Positions 10,278 through 23,126 of a DNA stretch of 64,000 nucleotides are shown in pieces. The stretch is from Atherix ibis (taxonomy: Eukaryota > Arthropoda > Insecta > Diptera > Athericidae): contig OY282610.1 in assembly GCA_958298945.1 (NCBI GenBank), positions 52,025,667-52,089,666 on the forward strand, in the 5' to 3' direction. Below the pieces are notes generated by a model that did no database searches, had not been told where the DNA came from, and saw nothing but the letters and a program-made list of their open reading frames with translations. Position 1 is the stretch's first letter; the number at the start of each line of letters is the position of its first letter. A program made the position numbers and the translations under genes.

Positions 10278-11900
10278 AAAAATTTATCCAGAAAGAATTT
10301 TCTCATTCCAATGAGAATAATATGAATTGGAGAAGCTTTGCCTGAAAGTGCACAATCATAAGCCAAACAAACATCTCCAAAAAACCACCATTTTCATAGA
10401 GAAAAACAAATTTTAAGAGAAAGTGGACTCAGTGTAATAATTGTTGCCTCCTATTTTTTGAGAAAACTGGGTGCCTGGTGTAAAAATTGGATTTTCGTGA
10501 ATATTGTCACAAATTTTCGAATTTTTGTGGTTTTTTGCATATCTTTAGGTGGTCAATTTATTTTGCTTTCAGTAAATAAAAAATTTAATTTTAGGCAATT
10601 TTTTTTTAATAGTGCTCACAAAAATTTATTCTGAAAGGATATTCCTTTTTCGATCAGGATAATATGGGTCTAGAAGGCTATGTTAAAGTGTATGTAATGA
10701 AACCATGAAACAAATTGCCATTTTTATCCAAAAAAGCAAACTTTATTTTTAAAAAAATACAGCGAACTTTAGGTATTTTTTTTTAAAACGCCTGGAAAAA
10801 ATTTTCCTGTAAGGACTTTTTTAGTCCGATCAGGATAATAAGAATAATTATTAGTTTCACATATGTATGCGCATTAACATCATTAAACAAATTTTCGAAA
10901 AAAAATTCCTTTTTCATAGAAAAATAGAAATTTAAAAAAAAATTTAATGATCTTTTGGCAAATTTTTCTCAAAACTCCCACCGAAATTTATCGTGACATG
11001 TCATTTTCCTTCCAATCATTATATTAAGAGTCATAGAAGGTTTGCCTGAAAGTGTGCAAAGACACCACAAAATAAATTCTAAAAAACCTTAATTTTTATA
11101 CAAAAAAAAACGAATTTTAATAAAGAAAACAATTAATTTTATGAATTTTTTCTCAAAATCACCAACAAAAATTTATCCAGAAAGGATATTCTCATTCCAA
11201 TCGAGAAAATATGTATTGGAGAAGCTTTGCCTGAAAGTACGCAATGACACCATAAAAACAATTCTAAAAACCTTAATTTGTATACAAAAAAAAACGAATT
11301 TTAAGAAAGAAAACTATAAATTTTATGAATTTTTTCTCAAAATCACCAACAAAAATTTATCCAGAAAGGATATTCTCATTCCAATCGAGAAAATATGTAT
11401 TGGAGAAGCTTTGCCTAAAAGTACGCAATGACACCATAAAAACAATTCTAAAAACCTTAATTTGTATACAAAAAAAAACGAATTTTAGGAAAGAAAACTA
11501 TAAATTTTATGAATTTTTTCTCAAAATCACCAACAAAAATTTATCCAGAAAGGATATTCTCATTCCAATCGAGAAAATATGCATTGGAGATGCTTTGCCT
11601 AAAAGTACGCAATGACAACATAAAAACCATTCTAAAAACCTTAATTTTTATACAAAAAAAACGAATTTTAAGAAATAAAACCATAAATTTTATGAATTTT
11701 TTCTCAAAATTACCAACAAAAATTTATCCAGAAATGATATTCTCATTCCAATCGAGAAAATATGCATTGGAGAAGCTTTGCCTGAAAGTACGCAATGACA
11801 CCATAAAAACAATTCTAAAAACCTTAATTTTTATACAAAAAAAATGAATTTTAAGAAAGAAAACCATAAATTTTATGAATTTTTTCTCAAAACCACCAAC
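10278..11900 (+). repeat. HOR 7: D1-D4 + 4 canonical (a-b-c-d), 1623 bp
   Basis: D1 has CATAAGCCAAAC, which places a TAA stop in the frame open in other copies. D2 has GGGTCTAGAAGG. D3 has TTCGAAAAAAAATTCC, which breaks the minus-strand frame. D4 has GTGCAAAGACACC. Confidence 0.9.
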
Positions 11901-13521
11901 AAAAATTTATCCAGAAAGAATTTTCTCATTCCAATGAGAATAATATGAATTGGAGAAGCTTTGCCTGAAAGTGCACAATCATACCCCAAACAAACATCTC
12001 CAAAAAACCATCATTTTCATAGAGAAAAACAAATTTTAAGAGAAAGTGGACTCAGTGTAATAATTGTTGCCTCCTATTTTTTGAGAAAACTGGGTGCCTG
12101 GTGTAAAAATTGGATTTTCGTGAATATTGTCACAAATTTTCGAATTTTTGTGGTTTTTTGCATATCTTTAGGTGGTCAATTTATTTTGCTTTCAGTAAAT
12201 AAAAAATTTAATTTTAGACAATTTTTTTTTAATAGTGCTCACAAAAATTTATTCTGAAAGGATATTCCTTTTTCGATCAGGATAATATGGATCTAGAAGG
12301 CTATGTTAAAGTGTATGTAATGAAACCATGAAACAAATTGCCATTTTTATCCAAAAAAGCAAACTTTATTTTTAAAAAAATACAGCGAACTTTAGGTATT
12401 TTTTTTTAAAACGCCTGGAAAAAATTTTCCTGTAAGGACTTTTTTAGTCCGATCAGGATAATAAGAATAATTATTAGTTTTACATATGTATGCGCATTAA
12501 CATCATTAAACAAATTTTCGAAAAAATTTCCTTTTTCATAGAAAAATAGAAATTTAAAAAAAAATTTAATGATCTTTTGGCAAATTTTTCTCAAAACTCC
12601 CACCGAAATTTATCGTGACATGTCATTTTCCTTCCAATCATTATATTAAGAGTCATAGAAGGTTTGCCTGAAAGTGTGCAATGACACCACAAAATAAATT
12701 CTAAAAAACCTTAATTTTTATACAAAAAAAACGAATTTTAATAAAGAAAACAATTAATTTTATGAATTTTTTCTCAAAATCACCAACAAAAATTTATCCA
12801 GAAAGGATATTCTCATTCCAATCGAGAAAATATGTATTGGAGAAGCTTTGCCTGAAAGTACGTAATGACACCATAAAAACAATTCTAAAAACCTTAATTT
12901 GTATACAAAAAAAAAACGAATTTTAAGAAAGAAAACTATAAATTTTATGATTTTTTTCTCAAAATCACCAACAAAAATTTATCCAGAAAGGATATTCTCA
13001 TTCCAATCGAGAAAATATGCATTGGAGAAGCTTTGCCTAAAAGTACGCAATGACACCATAAAAACCGTTCTAAAAACCTTAATTTTTATACAAAAAAAAC
13101 GAATTTTAATAAAGAAAACAATTAATTTTATGAATTTTTTCTCAAAATCACCAACAAAAATTTATCCAGAAAGGATATTCTCATTCCAATCGAGAAAATA
13201 TGCATTGGAGAAACTTTGCCTAAAAGTACGCAATGACACCATAAAAACCGTTCTAAAAACCTTAATTTTTATACAAAAAAAACGAATTTTAAGAAAGAAA
13301 ACCATAAATTTTATGAATTTTTTCTCAAAATAACCAACAAAAATTTATCCAGACATGATATTCTCATTCCAATCGAGAAAATATGCATTGGAGAAGCTTT
13401 GCCTGAAAGTACGCAATGACACCATAAAAACAATTCTAAAAACCTTAATTTTTATACAAAAAAAATGAATTTTAAGAAAGAAAACCATAAATTTAATGAA
13501 TTTTTTCTCAAAACCACCAAC
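11901..13521 (+). repeat. HOR 8: D1-D4 + 4 canonical (a-c1-c2-d), 1621 bp
   Basis: Marker variants are ACGTAATGAC (about 12860), ATGATTTTTTTCTC, AGACATGATATTC (about 13352) and AATTTAATGAATT (about 13490). All recur 2201 bp downstream in HOR 10. Confidence 0.9.
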
Positions 13522-14775
13522 AAAAATTTATCCAGAAAGAATTTTCTCATTCCAATGAGAATAATATGAACTGGAGAAGCTTTGCCTGAAAGTGCACAAT
13601 CATACCCCAAACAAACATCTCCAAAAAACCACCATTTTCATAGAGAAAAACAAATTTTAAGAGAAAGTGGACTCAGTGTAATAATTGTTGCCTCCTATTT
13701 TTTGAGAAAACTGGGTGCCTGGTGTAAAAATTGGATTTTCGTGAATATTGTCACAAATTTTCGAATTTTTGTGGTTTTTTGCATATCTTTAGGTGGTCAA
13801 TTTATTTTGCTTTCAGTAAATAAAAAATTTAATTTTAGGCAATTTTTTTTTAATAGTGCTCACAAAAATTTATTCTGAAAGGATATTCCTTTTTCGATCA
13901 GGATAATATGGATCTAGAAGGCTATGTTAAAGTGTATGTAATGAAACCATGAAACAAATTGCCATTTTTATCCAAAAAAGCAAACTTTATTTTTTAAAAA
14001 ATACAGCGAACTTTAGGTTTTTTTTTTTAAAACGCCTGGAAAAAATTTTCCTGTAAGGACTTTTTTAGTCCGATCAGGATAATAAGAATAATTATTAGTT
14101 TCATATATGTATGCGCATTAACATCATTAAACAAATTTTCGAAAAAATTTCCTTTTTCATAGAAAAATAGAAATTTAAAAAAAAATTTAATGATCTTTTG
14201 GCAAATTTTTCTCAAAACTCCCACCGAAATTTATCGTGACATGTCATTTTCCTTCCAATCATTATATTAAGAGTCATAGAAGGTTTGCCTGAAAGTGTGC
14301 AATGACACCACAAAATAAATTCTAAAAAACCTTAATTTTTATACAAAAAAAAACGAATTTTAATAAAGAAAACAATTAATTTTATGAATTTTTTCTCAAA
14401 ATCACCAACAAAAATTTATCCAGAAAGGATATTCTCATTCCAATCGAAAAAATATGTATTGGAGAAGCTTTGCCTGAAAGTACGCAATGACACCATAAAA
14501 ACCGTTCTAAAAACCTTAATTTTTATACAAAAAAAACGAATTTTAAGAAAGAAAACCATTAATTTTATGAATTTTTTCTCAAAATCACCAACAAAAATTT
14601 ATCCAGAAATGATATTCTCATTCCAATCGAGAAAATATGCATTGGAGAAGCTTTGCCTGAAAGTACGCAATGACACCATAAAAACAATTCTAAAAACCTT
14701 AATTTTTATACAAAAAAAATGAATTTTAAGAAAGAAAACCATAAATTTTATGAATTTTTTCTCAAAACCACCAAC
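13522..14775 (+). repeat. HOR 9: D1-D4 + 2 canonical, 1254 bp
   Basis: The first monomer is an a/c hybrid: TATGTATTGG followed by CCGTTC. GAACTGGAGAAGC in D1 and TTTCATATATG in D3 are markers shared with HOR 11 at +2201 bp. Confidence 0.9.
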
Positions 14776-15722
14776 AAAAATTTATCCAGAAAGAATTTTC
14801 TCATTCCAATGAGAATAATATGAATTGGAGAAGCTTTGCCTGAAAGTGCACAATCATACCCCAAACAAACATCTCCAAAGAACCACCATTTTCATAGAGA
14901 AAAACAAATTTTAAGAGAAAGTGGACTCAGTGTAATAATTGTTGCCTCCTATTTTTTGAGAAAACTGGGTGCCTGGTAAAACACCAACAAAAATTTATCC
15001 AGAAAGGATATTCTCATTCCAATCGAGAAAATATGTATTGGAGAAGCTTTGCCTGAAAGTACGTAATGACACCATAAAAACAATTCTAAAAACCTTAATT
15101 TGTATACAAAAAAAAAACGAATTTTAAGAAAGAAAACTATAAATTTTATGATTTTTTTCTCAAAATCACCAACAAAAATTTATCCAGAAAGGATATTCTC
15201 ATTCCAATCGAGAAAATATGCATTGGAGAAGCTTTGCCTAAAAGTACGCAATGACACCATAAAAACCGTTCTAAAAACCTTAATTTTTATACAAAAAAAA
15301 CGAATTTTAATAAAGAAAACAATTAATTTTATGAATTTTTTCTCAAAATCACCAACAAAAATTTATCCAGAAAGGATATTCTCATTCCAATCGAGAAAAT
15401 ATGCATTGGAGAAACTTTGCCTAAAAGTACGCAATGACACCATAAAAACCGTTCTAAAAACCTTAATTTTTATACAAAAAAAACGAATTTTAAGAAAGAA
15501 AACCATAAATTTTATGAATTTTTTCTCAAAATAACCAACAAAAATTTATCCAGACATGATATTCTCATTCCAATCGAGAAAATATGCATTGGAGAAGCTT
15601 TGCCTGAAAGTACGCAATGACACCATAAAAACAATTCTAAAAACCTTAATTTTTATACAAAAAAAATGAATTTTAAGAAAGAAAACCATAAATTTAATGA
15701 ATTTTTTCTCAAAACCACCAAC
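14776..15722 (+). repeat. HOR 10: truncated D1, no D2-D4, + 4 canonical (a-c1-c2-d), 947 bp
   Basis: D1 stops after GGGTGCCTGGT at 14977 and is joined directly to AAAACACCAACAAAAATT, the 3' end of a monomer. About 140 bp of D1 and all of D2-D4 are lost. The following four monomers copy those of HOR 8. Confidence 0.93.
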
Positions 15723-16976
15723 AAAAATTTATCCAGAAAGAATTTTCTCATTCCAATGAGAATAATATGAACTGGAGAAGCTTTGCCTGAAAGTGCACAA
15801 TCATACCCCAAACAAACATCTCCAAAAAACCACCATTTTCATAGAGAAAAACAAATTTTAAGAGAAAGTGGACTCAGTGTAATAATTGTTGCCTCCTATT
15901 TTTTGAGAAAACTGGGTGCCTGGTGTAAAAATTGGATTTTCGTGAATATTGTCACAAATTTTCGAATTTTTGTGGTTTTTTGCATATCTTTAGGTGGTCA
16001 ATTTATTTTGCTTTCAGTAAATAAAAAATTTAATTTTAGGCAATTTTTTTTTAATAGTGCTCACAAAAATTTATTCTGAAAGGATATTCCTTTTTCGATC
16101 AGGATAATATGGATCTAGAAGGCTATGTTAAAGTGTATGTAATGAAACCATGAAACAAATTGCCATTTTTATCCAAAAAAGCAAACTTTATTTTTTTAAA
16201 AATACAGCGAACTTTAGGTTTTTTTTTTTAAAACGCCTGGAAAAAATTTTCCTGTAAGGACTTTTTTAGTCCGATCAGGATAATAAGAATAATTATTAGT
16301 TTCATATATGTATGCGCATTAACATCATTAAACAAATTTTCGAAAAAATTTCCTTTTTCATAGAAAAATAGAAATTTAAAAAAAAATTTAATGATCTTTT
16401 GGCAAATTTTTCTCAAAACTCCCACCGAAATTTATCGTGACATGTCATTTTCCTTCCAATCATTATATTAAGAGTCATAGAAGGTTTGCCTGAAAGTGTG
16501 CAATGACACCACAAAATAAATTCTAAAAAACCTTAATTTTTATACAAAAAAAAACGAATTTTAATAAAGAAAACAATTAATTTTATGAATTTTTTCTCAA
16601 AATCACCAACAAAAATTTATCCAGAAAGGATATTCTCATTCCAATCGAAAAAATATGTATTGGAGAAGCTTTGCCTGAAAGTACGCAATGACACCATAAA
16701 AACCGTTCTAAAAACCTTAATTTTTATACAAAAAAAACGAATTTTAAGAAAGAAAACCATAAATTTTATGAATTTTTTCTCAAAATCACCAACAAAAATT
16801 TATCCAGAAATGATATTCTCATTCCAATCGAAAAAATATGCATTGGAGAAGCTTTGCCTGAAAGTACGCAATGACACCATAAAAACAATTCTAAAAACCT
16901 TAATTTTTATACAAAAAAAATGAATTTTAAGAAAGAAAACCATAAATTTTATGAATTTTTTCTCAAAACCACCAAC
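15723..16976 (+). repeat. HOR 11: D1-D4 + 2 canonical, 1254 bp
   Basis: A near-identical sister of HOR 9 with 2201-bp offset. Differences include TTTTTTTAAAAATAC against TTTTTTAAAAAATAC in D2 and AATCGAAAAAATATGC in the last monomer. Confidence 0.9.
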
Positions 16977-18430
16977 AAAAATTTATCCAGAAGGAATTTT
17001 CTCATTCCAATGAGAATAATATGAATTGGAGAAGCTTTGCCTGAAAGTGCACAATCATACCCCAAACAAACATCTCCAAAAAACCACCATTTTCATAGAG
17101 AAAAACAAATTTTAAGAGAAAGTGGACTCAGTGTAATAATTGTTGCCTCCTATTTTTTGAGAAAACTGGGTGCCTGGCGTAAAAATTGGATTTTCGTGAA
17201 TATTGTCACAAATTTTCGAATTTTTGTGGTTTTTTGCATATCTTTAGGTGGTCAATTTATTTTGCTTTCAGTAAATAAAAAATTTAATTTTAGGCAATTT
17301 TTTTTTAATAGTGCTCACAAAAATTTATTCTGAAAGGATATTCCTTTTTCGATCAGGATAATATGGATCTAGAAGGCTATGTTAAAGTGTATGTAATGAA
17401 ACCATGAAACAAATTGCCATTTTTATCCAAAAAAGCAAACTTTATTTTTTTAAAAATACAGCGAACTTTAGGTATTTTTTTTTAAAACGCCTTGAAAAAA
17501 TTTTCCTGTAAGGACTTTTTTAGTCCGATCAGGATAATAAGAATAATTATTAGTTTCACATATGTATGCGCATTAACATCATTAAACAAATTTTCGAAAA
17601 AATTTCCTTTTTCATAGAAAAATAGAAATTTAAAAAAAAATTTAATGATCTTTTGGCAAATTTTTCTCAAAACTCCCACCGAAATTTATCGTGACATGTC
17701 ATTTTCCTTCCAATCATTATATTAAGAGTCATAGAAGGTTTGCCTGAAAGTGTGCAATGACACCACAAAATAAATTCTAAAAAACCTTAATTTTTATACA
17801 AAAAAAAACGAATTTTAATAAAGAAAACAATTAATTTTATGAATTTTTTCTCAAAATCACCAACAAAAATTTATCCAGAAAGGATATTCTCATTCCAATC
17901 GAGAAAATATGTATTGGAGAAGCTTTGCCTAAAAGTACGCAATGACACCATAAAAACAATTCTAAAAACCCTTATTTGTATACAAAAAAAAACGAATTTT
18001 AAGAAAGAAAACTATAAATTTTATGAATTTTTTCTCAAAATCACCAACAAAAATTTATCCAGAAAGGATATTCTCATTCCAATTGATAAAATATGTATTG
18101 GAGAAGCTTTGCCTGAAAGTACGCAATGACACCATAAAAACAATTCTAAAAACCTTAATTTGTATACAAAAAAAAACGAATTTTAGGAAAGAAAACTATA
18201 AATTTTATGAATTTTTTCTCAAAGTACGCAATGACACCATAAAAACCGTTCTAAAAACCTTAATTTTTATACAAAAAAAACGAATTTTAAGAACGAAAAC
18301 CATAAATTTTATGAATTTTTTCTCAATGACACCATAAAAACAATTTAAAAACCTTAATTTTTATACAAAAAAAATGAATTTTAAGAAAGAAAACCATAAA
18401 TTTTATGAATTTTTTCTCAAAACCACCAAC
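16977..18430 (+). repeat. HOR 12: D1-D4 + a, b and two 5'-truncated monomers, 1454 bp
   Basis: At about 18221 and 18325 the tail TTTTTCTCAA of one monomer runs straight into AGTACGCAATG and then TGACACCATAAAA of the next. Each loses its first 75-90 bp, including the HindIII site. D1 has CTGGCGTAAAA. Confidence 0.88.
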
Positions 18431-19885
18431 AAAAATTTATCCAGAAGGAATTTTCTCATTCCAATGAGAATAATATGAATTGGAGAAGCTTTGCCTGAAA
18501 GTGCACAATCATACCCCAAACAAACATCTCCAAAAAACCACCATTTTCATAGAGAAAAACAAATTTTAAGAGAAAGTGGACTCAGTGTAATAATTGTTGC
18601 CTCCTATTTTTTGAGAAAACTGGGTGCCTGGTGTAAAAATTGGATTTTCGTGAATATTGTCACAAATTTTCGAATTTTTGTGGTTTTTTGCATATCTTTA
18701 GGTGGTCAATTTATTTTGCTTTCAGTAAATAAAAAATTTAATTTTAGGCAATTTTTTTTTAATAGTGCTCACAAAAATTTATTCTGAAAGGATATTCCTT
18801 TTTCGATCAGGATAATATGGATCTAGAAGGCTATGTTAAAGTGTATGTAATGAAACCATGAAACAAATTGCCATTTTAATCCAAAAAAGCAAACTTTATT
18901 TTTAAAAAAATACAGCGAACTTTAGGTATTTTTTTTTAAAACGCCTTGAAAAAATTTTCCTGTAAGGACTTTTTTAGTCCGATCAGGATAATAAGAATAA
19001 TTATTAGTTTCACATATGTATGCGCATTAACATCATTAAACAAATTTTCGAAAAAATTTCCTTTTTCATAGAAAAATAGAAATTGAAAAAAAAATTTAAT
19101 GATCTTTTGGCAAATTTTTCTCAAAACTCCCACCGAAATTTATCGTGACATGTCATTTTCCTTCCAATCATTAGATTAGGAGTCAAAGAATGTTTGCCTG
19201 AAAGTGTGCAATGACACCACAAAATAAATTCTAAAAAACCTTAATTTTTATACAAAAAAAACGAATTTTAATAAAGAAAACAATTAATTTTATGAATTTT
19301 TTCTCAAAATCACCAACAAAAATTTATCCAGAAAGGATATTCTCATTCCAATCGAGAAAATATGTATTGGAGAAGCTTTGCCTGAAAGTACGCAATGACA
19401 CCATAAAAACAATTCTAAAAACCTTAATTTGTATACAAAAAAAAAACGAATTTTAAGAAAGAAAACTATAAATTTTATGAATTTTTTCTCAAAATCACCA
19501 ACATAAATTTATCCAGAAAGGATATTCTCATTCCAATCGAGAAAATATGTATTGGAAAAGCTTTGCCTGAAAGTACGCAATGACACCATAAAAACAATTT
19601 TAAAAACCTTAATTTGTATACAAAACAAAACGAATTTTAGTAAAGAAAACTATAAATTTTATGATTTTTTTCTCAAAGTACGCAATGACACCATAAAAAC
19701 CGTTCTAAAAACCTTAATTTTTATACAAAAAAAACGAATTTTAAGCAAGAAAACCATAAATTTTATGAATTTTTTCTCAATGACACCATAAAAACAATTC
19801 TAAAAACCTTAATTTTTATACAAAAAAAATGAATTTTAAGAAAGAAAACCATAAATTTTATGAATTTTTTCTCAAAACCACCAAC
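18431..19885 (+). repeat. HOR 13: D1-D4 + a, b and two 5'-truncated monomers, 1455 bp
   Basis: The same two truncation junctions as in HOR 12 recur at about 19675 and 19780, with private changes such as TTTTAGTAAAG and TTTTAAGCAAG. D4 has ATTAGATTAGGAGTCAAAG. The pair is a recent HOR duplication. Confidence 0.88.
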
Positions 19886-21322
19886 AAAAATTTATCCAGA
19901 AAGAATTTTCTCATTCCAATGAGAATAATATGAAATGGAGAAGCTTTGCCTGAAAGTGCACAATCATACCCCAAACAAACATCTCCAAAAAACCACTATT
20001 TTCATAGAGAAAAACAAATTTTAAGAGAAAGTGGACTCAGTGTAATAATTGTTGCCTCCTATTTTTTGAGAAAACTGGGTGCCTGGTGTAAAAATTGGAT
20101 TTTCGTGAATATTGTCACAAATTTTCGAATTTTTGTGTTTTTTTGCATATCTTTAGGTGGTCAATTTATTTTGCTTTCAGTAAATAAAAAATTTAATTTT
20201 AGGCAAATTTTTTTTAATAGTGCTCACAAAAATTTATTCTGAAAGGATATTCCTTTTTCGATCAGGATAATATGGATCTAGAAGGCTATGTTAAAGTGTA
20301 TGTAATGAAACCATGAAACAAATTGCCATTTTTATCCAAAAAAGCAAACTTTATTTTTAAAAAAATACAGCGAACTTTAGGTATTTTTTTTTAAAACGCC
20401 TGGAAAAAATTTTCCTGTAAGGACTTTTTAGTCCGATCAGAATAATAAGAATAATTATTAGTTTCACATATGTATGCGCATTAACATCATTAAACAAATT
20501 TTCGAAAAAATTTCCTTTTTCATAGAAAAATAGAAATTTAAAAAAAAATTTAATGATCTTTTGGCAAATTTTTCTCAAAACTCCCACCGAAATTTATCGT
20601 GACATGTCATTTTCCTTCCAATCATTATATTAAGAGTCATAGAAGGTTTGCCTGAAAGTGTGCAATGACACCACAAAATAAATTCTAAAAAACCTTAATT
20701 TTTATACAAAAAAAAACGAATTTTAATAAAGAAAACAATTAATTTTATGAATTTTTTCTCAAAATCACCAACAAAAATTTATCCAGAAAGGATATTCTCA
20801 TTCCAATCGAGAAAATATGTATTGGAGAAGCTTTGCCTGAAAGTACGCAATGACACCATAAAAACAATTCTAAAAACCTTAATTTGTTTACAAAAAAAAA
20901 CGAATTTTAGGAAAGAAAACTATAAATTTTATGAATTTTTTCTCAAAATCACCAACAAAAACTTATCCAGAAAGGATATTCTTATTCCAATCGAGAAAAT
21001 ATGCATTGGAGAAGCTTTGCCTAAAAGTACGCAATGACACCATAAAAACTGTTCTAAAAACCTTAATTTTTATACAAAAAAAACGAATTTTAATAAAGAA
21101 AACAATTAATTTTATGAATTTTTTCTCAAAATCCCCAACAAAAATTTATCGAGAAAGGATATTCTCATTCCAATCGAGAAAATATGCATTATAGAAGCTT
21201 TGCCTAAAAGTACGCAATGACACCATAAAAACCGTTCTAAAAACCTTAATTTTTATACAAAAAAAATGAATTTTAAGAAAGAAAACCATAAATTTTATGA
21301 ATTTTTTCTCAAAACCACCAAC
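19886..21322 (+). repeat. HOR 14: D1-D4 + 3 canonical (b-c1-c/d), 1437 bp
   Basis: D1 has CACTATTTTC and GTGTTTTTTTGC. D3 has a shorter T-run and CAGAATAATAAG. The last monomer has ATCGAGAAAGG and TATGCATTATAG, so it is the least regular c/d copy. Confidence 0.88.
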
Positions 21323-23126
21323 AAAAATTTATCCAGAAAGAATTTTCTCATTCCAATGAGAATAATATGAATTGGAGAAGCTTTGCCTGAAAGTGCACAA
21401 TCATACCCCAAACAAACATCTCCAAAAAACCACCATTTTCATAGAGAAAAACAAATTTTAAGAGAAAGTGGACTCAGTGTAATAATTGTTGCCTCCTATT
21501 TTTTGAGAAAACTGGGTGCCTGGTGTAAAAATTGGATTTTCGTGAATATTGTCACAAATTTTTGAATTTTTGTGGTTTTTTGCATATCTTTAGGTGGTCA
21601 ATTTATTTTGCTTTCAGTAAATAAAAAATTTAATTTTAGGCAATTTTTTTTTAATAGTGCTCACAAAAATTTATTCTGAAAGGATATTCCTTTTTCGATC
21701 AGGATAATATGGATCTAGAAGGCTATGTTAAAGTGTATGTAATGAAACCATGAAACAAATTGCCATTTTTATCCAAAAAAGCAAACTTTATTTTTAAAAA
21801 AATACAGCGAACTTTAGGTATTTTTTTTTAAAACGCCTGGAAAAAATTTTCCTGTAAGGACTTTTTTAGTCCGATCAGGATAATAAGAATAATTATTAGT
21901 TTCACATATGTATGCGCATTAACATCATTAAACAAATTTTCGAAAAAATTTCCTTTTTCATAGAAAAATAGAAATTTAAAAAAAAAATTAATGATCTTTT
22001 GGCAAATTTTTCTCAAAACTCCCACCGAAATTTATCGTGACATGTCATTTTCCTTCCAATCATTATATTAAGAGTCATAGAAGGTTTGCCTGAAAGTGTG
22101 CAATGACACCACAAAATAAATTCTAAAAAACCTTCATTTTTATACAAAAAAAAGAATTTTAATAAAGAAAACAATTAATTTTATGAATTTTTTCTCAAAA
22201 TCACCAACAAAAATTTATCCAGAAAGGATATTCTCATTCCAATCGAGAAAATATGCATTGGAGAAGCTTTGCCTGAAAGTACGCAATGACACCATAAAAA
22301 CAATTCTAAAAAGCTTAATTTGTATACAAAAAAAAACGAATTTTAAGAAAGAAAACTATAAATTTTATGAATTTTTTCTCAAAATCACCAACAAAAATTT
22401 ATCCAGAAAGGATATTCTCATTCCACTCGAGAAAATATGTATTGGAGAAGCTTTGCCTGAAAGTACGCAATGACACCATAAAAAAAATTCTAAAAACCTT
22501 AATTTGTATACAAAAAAAAACGAATTTAAGGAAAGAAAACTATAAATTTTATGAATTTTTTCTCAAAATCACCAACAAAAATTTATCCAGAAAGGATATT
22601 CTCATTTCAATCGAGAAAATATGCATTGGAGAAGCTTTGCTTAAAAGTACGCAATGACACCATAAAAACCGTTCTAAAAACCTTAATTTTTATACAAAAA
22701 AAAACGAATTTTAATAAAGAAAACAATTAATTTTATGAATTTTTTCTCAAAACCACCAACAAAAATTTATCCAGAAAGGATATTCTCATTCCAATCGAGA
22801 AAATATGCATTGGAGAAGCTTTGCCTAAAAGTACGCAATGACACCATAAAAACTGTTCTAAAAACCTTAATTTTTATACAAAAAAAACGAGTTTTAAGAA
22901 AGAAAACCATAAATTTTATGAATTTTTTCTCAAAATCACCAACAAAAATTTATCCAGAAATGATATTCTCATTCCAATCGAGAAAATATGCATTGGAGAA
23001 GCTTTGCCTGAAAGTACGCAATGACACCATAAAAACAATTCTAAAAACCTTAATTTTTATACAAAAAAAATGAATTTTAAGAAAGAAAACCATAAATTTT
23101 ATGAATTTTTTCTCAAAACCACCAAC
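21323..23126 (+). repeat. HOR 15: D1-D4 + 5 canonical, 1804 bp
   Basis: D1 has AATTTTTGAATTT, which introduces a stop. D4 has CCTTCATTTTTATAC and AAAAGAATTTT. Monomers carry CCACTCGAG, CGAATTTAAGG and CGAGTTTTAAG. This monomer set recurs in HORs 17 and 19. Confidence 0.9.

Larger units (their letters stand above)
12777..17178 (+). repeat. Direct segmental duplication, 2201-bp offset
   Basis: 12777-14977 and 14978-17178 are near-identical and share private variants (ACGTAATGAC, AGACATGATATTC, AATTTAATGAATT, GAACTGGAG, TTTCATATATG). The join at 14977/14978 links GGGTGCCTGGT of D1 to a monomer 3' end, out of register. It is therefore not a simple in-register unequal crossover. Confidence 0.88.

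Noticed and set aside
14976..14990. Insertion of a mobile element at the D1 break
   Set aside because: Both sides of the junction are satellite sequence; no terminal repeats or target-site duplication are visible. A duplication junction explains it.
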